DNA of 58,464 nt from RUG12783 sp946409545 (lineage in GTDB: Bacteria > Bacillota_I > Bacilli_A > RF39 > UBA660). The DNA lies in NCBI GenBank assembly GCA_946409545.1, contig CAMJWT010000010.1:1-58464 (forward strand), in the 5' to 3' direction. Below are positions 50,086-58,464 of the stretch, in pieces (the first letter of the stretch is position 1; every line of letters starts with the position of its first letter). The notes beneath the pieces were generated by a model, which was given only the letters and a program-made list of their open reading frames with translations, was not told the origin of the DNA and ran no database searches. The position numbers were made by a program, and so were the translations under genes.

Positions 50086-53000
50086 TCATCTTGGTGAAGA
50101 ATAGCGAGGATAAATATTTCCACTATATCCACTTTTACCAGCATTTTTTGAAATTACCCAGTATTCTCCCCAAGATGAGACTAGATAGAAATTTTTGCCT
50201 TCAGCGAAAACAGGAACAACATGCCCTCCAGATAATATCCTAACTTCACCCGTTCTATAATTATACATTTCAACACCAGAATTCAAAGCAACAGAATCCA
50301 ATGTTTCATTAGGAGCTCGTTTAGGATAACCATCACTTCCGAGGTAAGGATCAGTAGAATATGATAAATTAAGATCTTTTAAATGTTCCTGAACAGCCAA
50401 TTCGTCAAAGACATATCTTTGATCACCAGTTGGTGTCATTAATGAAGGTATTTCTTTGAACACCCAACCATCTTTTCTAATGTCTGGTCTTCTTGTTAAA
50501 TAACTGGGATCAACATCATATCCAAATTCAGTTTCTATCAATAATCCATTACCTTTAGTTAAAACGAAAGCATCGAATAGAAGCATCTCAGGAGGACAAT
50601 TTAAAACGTTAGGATTTCCATATTTAACAAACAAATTTGCTAAATTCGCATAACTACATACCCCATTAACACTATCCATTGATGAAAGAATAATATCAAT
50701 AGTATCATTTGTCATACCATATTGGTTTTTCGCATATTCAACAAATTGTTGATATCTTATACCACCTTTTAATGAATTAACGTACAATTTATAACAAGCC
50801 CTCTGATCTATCAATCCCCATTTCTCTGTATATTGAAGAAGTCTAGCATTAATCTCTGCATTTTTGAATCTTATATCATTTGCGTATATCCCCACAATTT
50901 CGCTTTCAAATTCATTATGAATTAGATCTAAATTTAAACTATATATATTAATTAATTTTTCATACAACTCATCTACTGTAAAATAATCTATTCTACCAAA
51001 TTCACCATTATCATTTTTATAACCAACTATAAACTTATCAAAAGAAGTTGTTAAAATTCCACCTTTTTCTATAAAATATTTTTTTAGAAAATCCATGTTA
51101 TTAAATAGAAAGTCAACTTTATCGTGTTGACTAATATCAGCTGCATTTTTACCATCACTATTTATATTTATTTTTCCATTAACTATTTCTTCATTATTAT
51201 TCGCAATGAATGTGAGAATATCATTTACATTATCACTAGAGAATCTATCTCCTTTAGAAAGTAAATAATTCATGAAACCTTCATTATCCAATGTTCCATC
51301 TTGCCTTGTAAATTGTAATAATTCTGCTGGTGAATATTTAACTTTTAACTTACCTATTTCATGTTCTTCAATAAAGTTCATTGTTGCAGCATCAAAATAA
51401 TTTTGTCCACGCATACCTGAACCCATAAAATTAATAAGTGGTGTTGATAGAAATGTCATATATGCTGTTTGCCATGTTTCTTGTGCTACTTGTTGCCAAG
51501 AAGGTAACTCTCCTTCAAAGCCTAGTTTTATTCCATAGCCTACTACATTTTCAAATAATTCTTCATTTACTTCACCAATTGAATTTGAAAGCATTGTAGC
51601 TATAAATGTTCCCGTTTTAGTCTTTGTCATCCAATCAAACATTCCCATTATTTCATCAGCATGATTACTATATCCATGAATTCTTCCAAGCATTTTTTCA
51701 GATAATACAGCTGCAAGTCCATAACAACATGCTTCAGAAAATGTCAAAATACTATTTTCTTTACCTTCTCTTAATAATTCCTCTTTTTGATTTCCTGATA
51801 CTGAAAGGAAAGTCCATCCACTCATTAAAGCAGGATCAACAATAGATAAAGCAAGAGGAATAACCATATTTCCAACACTACTTGATAAAGAATACTCACC
51901 TTTAAATATGTCATCTGCCATACCTGCCATATTATTATTTAAATTTACTAAAGTATTAATATAATTATCGTTATCTTTTCTTAAATATAAATTAGAATAT
52001 TTTTGATATTCTTCTTTAGTTATTTTTCCTTTTTTATAAAGAATTTCATATACTTTATATTCACTAGCTTTTATATCATCTAATTCTTCTTCTGTAAATT
52101 TGATTGTTCCACCATCATATAATAATTCATACATTTTAGATCCATTATCATCTATTTCATTTATATGATAATCAGTTCCCAAATTATACAATACATTCGG
52201 ATCTCCATTTTTATAATCACAATATAAACTTTTATCTTCTGATAAAATATTTGTTAAATATATATTACAATAATCATCTGCATCAAGTTTACCATCAGCC
52301 ATAAAGAAGTTATATACTCCCTTAGTTGAACTATACATTCCTTGTCCTAATCCTAGAGCTATCATAAGTGGTTGACCCACTATAATTGAATGAGCATTGT
52401 TTATATAATTATTAATAAATTCATTATTTAAATTCCAAGGATTAGATGCTGATTGAAGAAGGTCAAAAGCCATCTCCTCTCCCTTTTTAGCTGCAACATT
52501 ATTTTCAAATTTGAAAGGAAGGTCAGAAGTTCCTTCTAAAATATAAGGATTAACACCATATGATAGGCGATTACGTCGATAAATAGATTCGTTAATAGAA
52601 TCAAGGTCATATAAACCATGTTGACTATCATATTTAAACGAACACAAAAAGTTTTTATTTCCATTATCATCAACATATATTTGATAATTTCCATTTTTAT
52701 CTAATTCATAAGATAATGGATGAGTTTCGTCTATACCAAGCATCTTATTAATTTGGTTACTGTTAATAAGTTCTGGCATAATATCTTTATTACAATTATT
52801 ATTTAAAATCGAAAGACTTCCAGAGCTACTAAAAGATACGAAGGCATTACCTTTATTAAATTTATACACTGCACCTTGAGGTAATAAATCTGATAACAAA
52901 CTATATTCTTCATCACTTGCATAATCACCAATACTTTCTAATCCATCAACCATGTCATTAACGATTAAAGAAGATACTGGATCTTTAGACATTTTAGCAA

Positions 53001-54744
53001 GAAATCTTAATTGCCAATCTTCAAGATATTTCCAATCACCATTTGGATAATATAAACTTTTAGCTCTTTCAATATCATCATCTGTCACATCTCTTGTATC
53101 TACTGATTGTGCAAGAGCAAGATTGAAATTCTCTATAGCATTATCAATAACAATTTTTTTATTAGCAAAATTAGAATATGTATTTGATAACATACTATTA
53201 AATATGCGACTATATTCTGAGCCTGTAATAAAACGGTCCATTACATCAGATGGTATTTCAATTGTAGCGTTTTCACCATATAATTTTTTGGCATAAACAT
53301 CAATAATCTTATTTAGACCTTCTTCACCATCTTTTATATAAACATTTTGAAAGAACTCTTCATTAAATGTTTCATTAAATATGTTATTAACTCCATATGT
53401 TTTTAAAACATCTTCACTAAAACCACATTCAACTAATGTATCATGCCATGCTTGTTCTTTTTGAACACCAGCTGTCATATTAATAAAACTAAAAGAATCT
53501 GTAATAGATATTGTTCCCGTAGACAAACGTCCCATTATTTCTTCAACACCTGATTGATAATTAAGGAAATTAGAAACTATTTCTTTAGGCGTTTTTCCTT
53601 CTGTATTAAATAAGTTACTAGCTGAAGATAATAAATGAAATGGTAATAAATTAACTTCTTGTTTATTTCTTGAATTACTTGTTAAAATATTAACAAAATC
53701 ATTTTCTAAAGTATCTATTCCAGTATTAATATCTCTATTTTTATAAGAAAGAATTAATAAGGCTTTTCCATAGTCATCTTTTTCATTCCATGTATTCTCA
53801 GGGATTCCTAAATCTTTATATTTAAAATCCTTTAAATCATCTATTTTGTAATATTTTAGAGTATCTCTCATACAATCATCTTTATATTGTACCAAAGTAT
53901 AATCATCACTATTATCTAAAGATCTATATTGTGATTCAACAATTAAATTTAATACTTCTGGCACAGTATCTCTTAAGAGCACTTGATATTGTATCGCTAA
54001 TTCATCATTTAAATCACTAACAATCATTTGATAATATTCATCAAAATAATCATCTCTTCCAGCCATTATTTCATAATACTCATCGACTGTTATGATACCA
54101 AATGTATTTAAATTACTCATTGAATACTCTATTGATTGTTTTCCTTCTGTTCGATAATTATCCAATCCATCCCATAAATAATCACACATTTCTTTTAATT
54201 CATTATGATCTTTTGTATCTTTATTAAGATACATGCTTATACAGGTTCCAATAACCGATGATAAAGAATTTAGATAATTAGATAATAAAGTTAATTGTTC
54301 TGTTGTATTATCTTTTAAAGTCCAATAATATGCACGAAGTTTTTCTTTTAATACACTTTTCATATCACTAGTTAGTGACTCGTAACTAGACATTTTTGAT
54401 GCAGCACTTAAATATAGGTCTTGAATCTGACTGGCAACAGTTAAATTAACATATATTTTTTCATCATCAGTTAATTGTCTTATTCCTTGTCTACTTTTAG
54501 GTGAAGTGTTAATTGATGGTGCACCATTACCTAAAACATTTGACAATGCTAAAGCAATATCACCAATTCTTATATTTCCATCAACACGAAACAACTCTTC
54601 GCCATTTAGTTTAATGGAAAAAGAGCCATCTTCTAATTCAACATATTCAACTTCATTATTACTTCCAAAGGCGGCTTTTACAGCTTCTATAGCAAGATTT
54701 ATATTACTTTTATTAACTTTTTCATTTAATCTTCCAGTATACAT
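50086..54744 (-). CDS. Giant type VII-like exported protein with C-terminal papain-like domain
   Basis: The 1,552-residue frame is opened by the ATG at 54744 behind AAGGTGGTG; an earlier in-frame GTG is within that site. There is no signal peptide. The first ~1,000 residues are helical with no clear fold match, and several hydrophobic stretches follow (about 1000-1180, including AHSIIVGQPLMIALGLGQGM upstream of them). The last ~190 residues look like a papain-like or C39-like cysteine peptidase: Cys in SMDSVNGVCSYANLANLF (about 1363), His in LSGGHVVPVFAEG (about 1508) and a YLVSSWGEYWVI motif resembling papain N-S-W-G. Three small helical proteins, one with a WXG turn, are encoded directly upstream. 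This pattern suggests a type VII secretion substrate with a peptidase or toxin tip. No secretion ATPase is in the window, so export is inferred. Confidence 0.75.
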   Translation of the reverse strand: MYTGRLNEKVNKSNINLAIEAVKAAFGSNNEVEYVELEDGSFSIKLNGEELFRVDGNIRIGDIALALSNVLGNGAPSINTSPKSRQGIRQLTDDEKIYVNLTVASQIQDLYLSAASKMSSYESLTSDMKSVLKEKLRAYYWTLKDNTTEQLTLLSNYLNSLSSVIGTCISMYLNKDTKDHNELKEMCDYLWDGLDNYRTEGKQSIEYSMSNLNTFGIITVDEYYEIMAGRDDYFDEYYQMIVSDLNDELAIQYQVLLRDTVPEVLNLIVESQYRSLDNSDDYTLVQYKDDCMRDTLKYYKIDDLKDFKYKDLGIPENTWNEKDDYGKALLILSYKNRDINTGIDTLENDFVNILTSNSRNKQEVNLLPFHLLSSASNLFNTEGKTPKEIVSNFLNYQSGVEEIMGRLSTGTISITDSFSFINMTAGVQKEQAWHDTLVECGFSEDVLKTYGVNNIFNETFNEEFFQNVYIKDGEEGLNKIIDVYAKKLYGENATIEIPSDVMDRFITGSEYSRIFNSMLSNTYSNFANKKIVIDNAIENFNLALAQSVDTRDVTDDDIERAKSLYYPNGDWKYLEDWQLRFLAKMSKDPVSSLIVNDMVDGLESIGDYASDEEYSLLSDLLPQGAVYKFNKGNAFVSFSSSGSLSILNNNCNKDIMPELINSNQINKMLGIDETHPLSYELDKNGNYQIYVDDNGNKNFLCSFKYDSQHGLYDLDSINESIYRRNRLSYGVNPYILEGTSDLPFKFENNVAAKKGEEMAFDLLQSASNPWNLNNEFINNYINNAHSIIVGQPLMIALGLGQGMYSSTKGVYNFFMADGKLDADDYCNIYLTNILSEDKSLYCDYKNGDPNVLYNLGTDYHINEIDDNGSKMYELLYDGGTIKFTEEELDDIKASEYKVYEILYKKGKITKEEYQKYSNLYLRKDNDNYINTLVNLNNNMAGMADDIFKGEYSLSSSVGNMVIPLALSIVDPALMSGWTFLSVSGNQKEELLREGKENSILTFSEACCYGLAAVLSEKMLGRIHGYSNHADEIMGMFDWMTKTKTGTFIATMLSNSIGEVNEELFENVVGYGIKLGFEGELPSWQQVAQETWQTAYMTFLSTPLINFMGSGMRGQNYFDAATMNFIEEHEIGKLKVKYSPAELLQFTRQDGTLDNEGFMNYLLSKGDRFSSDNVNDILTFIANNNEEIVNGKININSDGKNAADISQHDKVDFLFNNMDFLKKYFIEKGGILTTSFDKFIVGYKNDNGEFGRIDYFTVDELYEKLINIYSLNLDLIHNEFESEIVGIYANDIRFKNAEINARLLQYTEKWGLIDQRACYKLYVNSLKGGIRYQQFVEYAKNQYGMTNDTIDIILSSMDSVNGVCSYANLANLFVKYGNPNVLNCPPEMLLFDAFVLTKGNGLLIETEFGYDVDPSYLTRRPDIRKDGWVFKEIPSLMTPTGDQRYVFDELAVQEHLKDLNLSYSTDPYLGSDGYPKRAPNETLDSVALNSGVEMYNYRTGEVRILSGGHVVPVFAEGKNFYLVSSWGEYWVISKNAGKSGYSGNIYPRYSSPR

Positions 54745-54780
54745 TTTAATCACCACCTTATAACCATTTATTATTCTTTA

Positions 54781-55116
54781 TTAATTTGTATTATCATTAT
54801 TTTCATTTAAAATTTGTGTATCAATGTTATCTAATCGTTTTGCCTCATTATTTAAGTTTGATGATACACTTTCAAGTTTAGTCTTAATATCACTTAAATC
54901 AGTTACAATACTATTATTACTTTCTTTAATTCTATTTGTAAAATAATCATTCTTAGTATCATCAAATGATGATGTTAACATTCCTTCAACTTCATCTGTT
55001 GTTACCTTCAAGGAATCCAAAATTTGAATTAAAGAATTTTTATCTTCTTCATATTTCTTTGCTTGAGTTTGATATTTAGTACTAATTTGTCTTATTGGTC
55101 CTTCTTCATTTGCCAT
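54781..55116 (-). CDS. Small helical partner protein 3 (112 aa)
   Basis: The ATG at 55116 overlaps the end of the preceding gene by 11 bp; the longer frame begins inside that gene without a site. The protein is a soluble all-helical chain (IRQISTKYQTQAKKYEEDK, later LSDIKTKLESVSSNLNNEA) with no Cys and no signal peptide. Length and composition match small partner proteins encoded before type VII effectors. It lies 36 bp before the 1,552-residue gene. Confidence 0.7.
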   Translation of the reverse strand: MANEEGPIRQISTKYQTQAKKYEEDKNSLIQILDSLKVTTDEVEGMLTSSFDDTKNDYFTNRIKESNNSIVTDLSDIKTKLESVSSNLNNEAKRLDNIDTQILNENNDNTN

Positions 55117-55408
55117 CGACTTCTTCACCAACTTTCCTTTCAAACTCTGCATATTTTTCTGATGCAATAATAATTTTATCTGCTACAAGAGAATCATATT
55201 TTTTTACTCTTTCAATTTCTTTATTGATCTCTTTTAGCATAACTTCTTTATATAAATTCCCTGCTTTATTATCAACCATATCTTTATACAAAACACTATC
55301 TTTTTTCATATCTTCAAGAATCCTTATTAACTTTTCATTATTTGATTTAGTCTTTTTTCCGAATTCTTCTATTTTAACCTTATTAAACTCTATCTCTTTC
55401 ATCTTCAT
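55106..55408 (-). CDS. Small helical partner protein 2 (100 aa)
   Basis: A 100-residue soluble, highly charged helical protein (FGKKTKSNNEKLIRILEDMK, then KEINKEIERVKKYDSLVADK). It overlaps the WXG gene by 26 bp at its start and the next small gene by 11 bp at its end. The ATG at 55408 or the ATG at 55402 may be used; both lack a strong ribosome binding site, consistent with translational coupling. The coiled-coil-like pattern fits a helical hairpin partner of the large protein. Confidence 0.65.
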   Translation of the reverse strand: MKMKEIEFNKVKIEEFGKKTKSNNEKLIRILEDMKKDSVLYKDMVDNKAGNLYKEVMLKEINKEIERVKKYDSLVADKIIIASEKYAEFERKVGEEVDGK

Positions 55409-55715
55409 CCACTATATTATATTTTTCTTTCATTTTTTTAAATTCCTCTTTTATTTCATCAATAAAAGAATTATATCCTTCAATATATCCGTTTAAATAA
55501 TCAATGAACTCCATCATTTTATTTGCAAATAAAAGATAATTAGATAACATATCATTATAATAATTCAAACTAGTTGTAGCAGCAGGTCCTCTCCAAACAA
55601 TTGCATCTCTATCTTTTTCCATTTCAACTAATACATTTTTAAATTCATCTAAATGATTATACATTGTTTTCATATAATCATTTATTTTTCCTCTATCAAC
55701 AAGTATCTTATCCAT
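55383..55715 (-). CDS. WXG100-like small protein (110 aa)
   Basis: The 110-residue protein is predicted to be two helices separated by a turn containing W-x-G (DAIVWRGPAATTSLNYYND, about 37-55). This is the hallmark of the ESAT-6/WXG100 family secreted by type VII systems. A C-terminal helix with DEIKEEFKKMKEKYNI follows. It is the first gene of the operon, with a weak GGTG site before ATG. Its place before two other small helical genes and a giant protein matches effector-partner loci. Confidence 0.78.
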   Translation of the reverse strand: MDKILVDRGKINDYMKTMYNHLDEFKNVLVEMEKDRDAIVWRGPAATTSLNYYNDMLSNYLLFANKMMEFIDYLNGYIEGYNSFIDEIKEEFKKMKEKYNIVDEDERDRV

Positions 55716-55772
55716 AAAAACACCATCTATCCATTAAAGCTAATTTTCATTTTCAGCATTTGTCACTATTAT

Positions 55773-56477
55773 TTATTTCTTTTTACATGCCCTTATAAAA
55801 TATTTAAAAATATTATTCATCTTTTCATCATTTTGCATTAATTCAGGATGCCATTTAACACCTAAGCAAAACTTTTTATTTTTTAGTTCCACGGCTTCAA
55901 CATATCCGTCATCTGAATATGCTGAAATTTCTAAATTTTTGATATTTTCTTCTTTCGCAAACATCGTATGAATACTATTCACTTCTACTTCTTTTTCTTT
56001 TAAAATATCATAAAGAAGCGTATTTTCTTTAATAATATTTTTGTGAACAATACTTCCATCTTCAGTATTATGTATCGTATCATTAATTAAAAATACAGAG
56101 CCATTCATTGCTCTAATGATATTATTAAAACCTGCACATATTCCAAGAATTGGCATATCTTTTTCTATGGCATATCTAGCTGCTTCTATTTCATACAAAT
56201 CACTTGATAAACCTCCTTGAATTATAATACCATCACATTTATCAATTAGAGTATATAAATCATTTAATTCCATTTCATCAAATACTGTTTCATTAACAAT
56301 ATCATCTGATGTACAAAACTTAGTAGTAACTTTAGTTGGTAGTATACCAATTGCAAGTCCACCATGTTTTAAAATGGCATTTCTTACACCATCATATATA
56401 ACTTGCTGGGTAAACAATTCTTGATCACAAAAAATATTAGGTTTACTTACTATTCCAATTAATGGTTTATTATTCAT
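55773..56477 (-). CDS. Class I glutamine-amidotransferase-like hydrolase (C26 type)
   Basis: The 234-residue protein starts KPLIGIVSKPN, has IIIQGGLSSDLYEIEA and the nucleophile elbow PILGICAGFNNIIRAMNG (Cys at about 116). It ends with CLGVKWHPELM, containing the His-x-Glu of the triad. It resembles gamma-glutamyl hydrolase or PuuD/GATase1 enzymes, which cleave gamma-glutamyl bonds of small molecules. It is 57 bp upstream of the WXG gene and on the same strand. No amidotransferase synthase partner is adjacent. GAGGTGAAATT precedes ATG. Confidence 0.85.
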   Translation of the reverse strand: MNNKPLIGIVSKPNIFCDQELFTQQVIYDGVRNAILKHGGLAIGILPTKVTTKFCTSDDIVNETVFDEMELNDLYTLIDKCDGIIIQGGLSSDLYEIEAARYAIEKDMPILGICAGFNNIIRAMNGSVFLINDTIHNTEDGSIVHKNIIKENTLLYDILKEKEVEVNSIHTMFAKEENIKNLEISAYSDDGYVEAVELKNKKFCLGVKWHPELMQNDEKMNNIFKYFIRACKKK

Positions 56478-56488
56478 AATTTCACCTC

Positions 56489-58144
56489 TTATAATTCTTG
56501 ATTAATAATATTATGACTAATCTTTTTCTTGCTCAATACATATAATATATAACATAATAATGATAAAACAACTATATAAATAATCGCAAGTAATGAGAAA
56601 GAAAAATGATAATTTTTGGCAATAGAACAACCTATAAATAATAATCCAAATAATAAAAGTGAGTATCCCATCGCAATAAATGAATTATAATTTTCTCTTA
56701 AAGAATCAATTTCATCTTCCCAAATTAATTTAGGCATCAATGAATCAATTAATAAACCTATTAAAGATACAATTGATACACATAATACCATTATTATGGT
56801 ATATAACAAAATCTTAATTAAAGATAATTTAATAAGAATAAAGAATGGTATTGAAAAGAATAATATTCCAATAATGGAAATACTAAATGATACTAAGAAC
56901 TTTTCTCGCCATTGTAATCCATATTTCATTGGTATATATTTTATAAAATGAAAGTTTTTACCTTCTCTTGAGAATGATGATGATGCAATCGAATTAAATG
57001 TTGGTACAAAGATTGATACTCCAAGTACAAATAATAACATTCTAATAAAGAAAGTTGATTCTTGTAATTCTACAGCATTTTTCATAAATGTAATAGTATA
57101 ACTAGGTAGGGCTATTCTAAACATTAATAATAAAATAATTGGCCACACAATATTAATAATAATACTATTAATAAAAAATACTGGAGATCTAAATAATATT
57201 TTTAAATCTTTTAAATAATAACTTAATAATGGACTTCTAACTTTGAAGGCATCATTATTATTTATTTTTTTATTTTTAATATCTTTACCAAGAATACCTG
57301 ATACTCCATCATAATATGTATATCTTGCTACTAAAAGCATTATAATAAATGATAATAAACTAAATCCAATAGAAATAATAATATGTATTATTGAACCTTG
57401 ATCAAGTCCTAGTGAGAAATAATGAATTGATGGGAAGATATATTTCATTGTACTAATAAATGTTTGATCTCCTGTTGCAAAATCTTCCAAGAATACTTCA
57501 AAATTAAATGTTGATAATTTATAAAGAGTAAGACCTACTAAAAAGATTAATAACATTAAAAAGAAGAAACCAATTCTTTTAATTGTCTTTGTACTCATAA
57601 AGTTTTTTAAAACGTTTATGGCAAGTAATAAAATAATAGTACAATAAACCATTGGCATCATTGGAATAAAAACGATTCCTATAAGTGATAACAACATATA
57701 TGTAATTGGTAATCTAAGAGAAAAGATATATGCTATTACAGCAAGTATTAAAAAAACAAATACTAAGATATTTTCAATTACATAACAACTAGTAAACTTT
57801 GATGCCACAATCTCTTCTGGTTTAACAGGTAAAGGTAATATATTTTCAATATCATCACTATAAAACAATTTATTTAAAAGAGAGTTAAAGCCAAAAATAA
57901 GTAAAAATACTGACATGACATATAATAGGGCTTCCAAGCCTTTTTGCGCAAAACCAATATCATTTAATTTTTTCATTGTAGAAAAAACAAAGAACGTATA
58001 AAGTAAGAAAAAAGGAATAACTAAGAAGATAATTATAAAAGCAAAAATAAAGATGTATAAAAGAACATTTTTCTTACTTCTATTTGATTTATTCATTTTT
58101 AAAGAACGAATAAACATTTTAGTTAAAGATAAGAAATTTGTCAT
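56489..58144 (-). CDS. ABC exporter permease (551 aa)
   Basis: The 551-residue protein has about twelve hydrophobic helices in two halves (for example FIFAFIIIFLVIPFFLLYTF, MLLSLIGIVFIPMMPMVYC and SLLLFGLLFIGCSIAKNY). Its start overlaps the ATPase stop by 4 bp. It resembles long ABC-2-like permeases paired with one ATPase in Firmicutes. The substrate is not evident. It is 11 bp before the GATase-like gene, so a shared transcript is likely. Confidence 0.82.
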   Translation of the reverse strand: MTNFLSLTKMFIRSLKMNKSNRSKKNVLLYIFIFAFIIIFLVIPFFLLYTFFVFSTMKKLNDIGFAQKGLEALLYVMSVFLLIFGFNSLLNKLFYSDDIENILPLPVKPEEIVASKFTSCYVIENILVFVFLILAVIAYIFSLRLPITYMLLSLIGIVFIPMMPMVYCTIILLLAINVLKNFMSTKTIKRIGFFFLMLLIFLVGLTLYKLSTFNFEVFLEDFATGDQTFISTMKYIFPSIHYFSLGLDQGSIIHIIISIGFSLLSFIIMLLVARYTYYDGVSGILGKDIKNKKINNNDAFKVRSPLLSYYLKDLKILFRSPVFFINSIIINIVWPIILLLMFRIALPSYTITFMKNAVELQESTFFIRMLLFVLGVSIFVPTFNSIASSSFSREGKNFHFIKYIPMKYGLQWREKFLVSFSISIIGILFFSIPFFILIKLSLIKILLYTIIMVLCVSIVSLIGLLIDSLMPKLIWEDEIDSLRENYNSFIAMGYSLLLFGLLFIGCSIAKNYHFSFSLLAIIYIVVLSLLCYILYVLSKKKISHNIINQEL

Positions 58145-58464
58145 TTTTGAACAACCTCCATAAATAATTTATCTAAGTCATTCTTTTTATATTTCTTCTT
58201 TAAGTCATCTAGTGTTCCAAAATATTTTATTTTTCCTTTATCAATAATCGCAATTCGATCACATAATTTTTCTGCTATTTCAAGAACGTGTGTTGAAAAG
58301 AAAACTGTATTATTCTTCTTAGCATGCTCTCTCATCATTTCTTTAAGGAGAATAGAACTTTCAGGATCTAAGCCGATTAATGGTTCATCCAAAATCCATA
58401 CTTTAGGATTGTGTACTAAAGCTCCCATTACCATTGTCTTTTGTCTTGTACCATGTGAATAACC
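58141..58464 (-). CDS. ABC exporter ATPase, C-terminal part (cut by window edge)
   Basis: The frame is open to the edge. The visible part has the signature YSHGTRQKTMVM, Walker B VWILDEPLIGLDPES and the H-loop FSTHVLEIAEKLCDRIAI. The N-terminal Walker A is outside the window. It overlaps the permease gene by 4 bp and would energise it. The signature S-H-G is a common variant of S-G-G. Confidence 0.92.
   Translation of the reverse strand, partial: GYSHGTRQKTMVMGALVHNPKVWILDEPLIGLDPESSILLKEMMREHAKKNNTVFFSTHVLEIAEKLCDRIAIIDKGKIKYFGTLDDLKKKYKKNDLDKLFMEVVQK

Noticed and set aside
51624..51845. Plus-strand 73-codon ORF inside the giant gene
   Set aside because: It is an antisense shadow with no promoter or ribosome binding site.
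1..58464. Mycoplasma-type genetic code (TGA as Trp), suggested by low GC
   Set aside because: TGA ends several conserved genes at the expected place (rlmN, prpC, hemW), while Trp is encoded by TGG.

Overview
The window comes from a very AT-rich, walled, low-GC Gram-positive bacterium (Firmicutes/Bacillota, probably a Bacilli-type gut lineage such as the RF39 or erysipelotrichal groups; the exact taxon cannot be read from sequence alone). Supporting signs are a PASTA-domain Ser/Thr kinase with its PP2C phosphatase, RbgA and RsgA GTPases, a CIRCE operator, consensus sigma-A promoters, AGGAGG-type ribosome binding sites, and a WXG100-type small protein. TGA is used as a stop (for example at the end of rlmN) and Trp is TGG, so the code is standard and not the Mycoplasma code. 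Most genes lie on the minus strand in tightly packed operons. No rRNA, tRNA, transposase, CRISPR array or riboswitch was recognised, and no gene-free stretch exceeds 300 bases.

Layout. 1-1.4 kb: the start of a membrane-anchored protein with 34-residue Pro/Glu/Lys repeats, and a small membrane protein. 1.3-4.1 kb: a dTTP operon, thyA-folA-tmk-pyrH. 4.2-8.0 kb: lepA-hemW followed by a DNPH1-like nucleotide hydrolase and an HD phosphohydrolase. 8.1-10.1 kb: a secreted GH5 glycosidase with an Asn/Ser linker. 10.2-11.4 kb: a chimeric pseudogene (EVE-like fragment joined to an ABC permease). 11.4-12 kb: hsp20 under CIRCE. 12-17 kb: a TetR regulator divergent from an MMPL exporter and its secreted helical partner. 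17-21 kb: an XRE membrane protein, a small membrane protein, and an intact NatAB-type ABC exporter. 21.3-26.3 kb: an accessory block with an HExxH protease, a leader-like 77-residue protein, a large coiled-coil membrane protein and three lipoproteins. 26.3-31.7 kb: GtrA, an M13 peptidase, AlkD, a small nucleotidyltransferase and a GT-C-like membrane protein. 31.7-34.3 kb: rlmD followed by two single-gene segments, each ending in another copy of the rlmD 3' end. 34.4-37.1 kb: rpsT and a transglutaminase-like protein. 37.1-44.2 kb: the rlmN-prpC-prkC-rsgA-rpe cluster extended by a degenerate adenosine-deaminase homologue and prs. 44.3-49.4 kb: rbgA, three acetyltransferases and small proteins. 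49.5-55.7 kb: a type VII-like export operon. 55.8-58.5 kb: a class I glutamine-amidotransferase-like hydrolase and an ABC exporter cut by the window edge.

How the genes fit together. The core operons link translation (lepA, rsgA, rbgA, rlmN, rlmD, rpsT) with nucleotide supply (thyA, folA, tmk, pyrH, prs) and cell-wall signalling (prkC/prpC). The most striking accessory system is the 49.5-55.7 kb operon. Three overlapping genes for small helical proteins (one with a W-x-G turn) precede a 1,552-residue protein. That protein ends in what looks like a papain-like Cys/His peptidase domain, and a possible immunity gene follows. The second notable structure is the repeated rlmD tail, which looks like scars of site-specific insertion or recombination at a known insertion hotspot.
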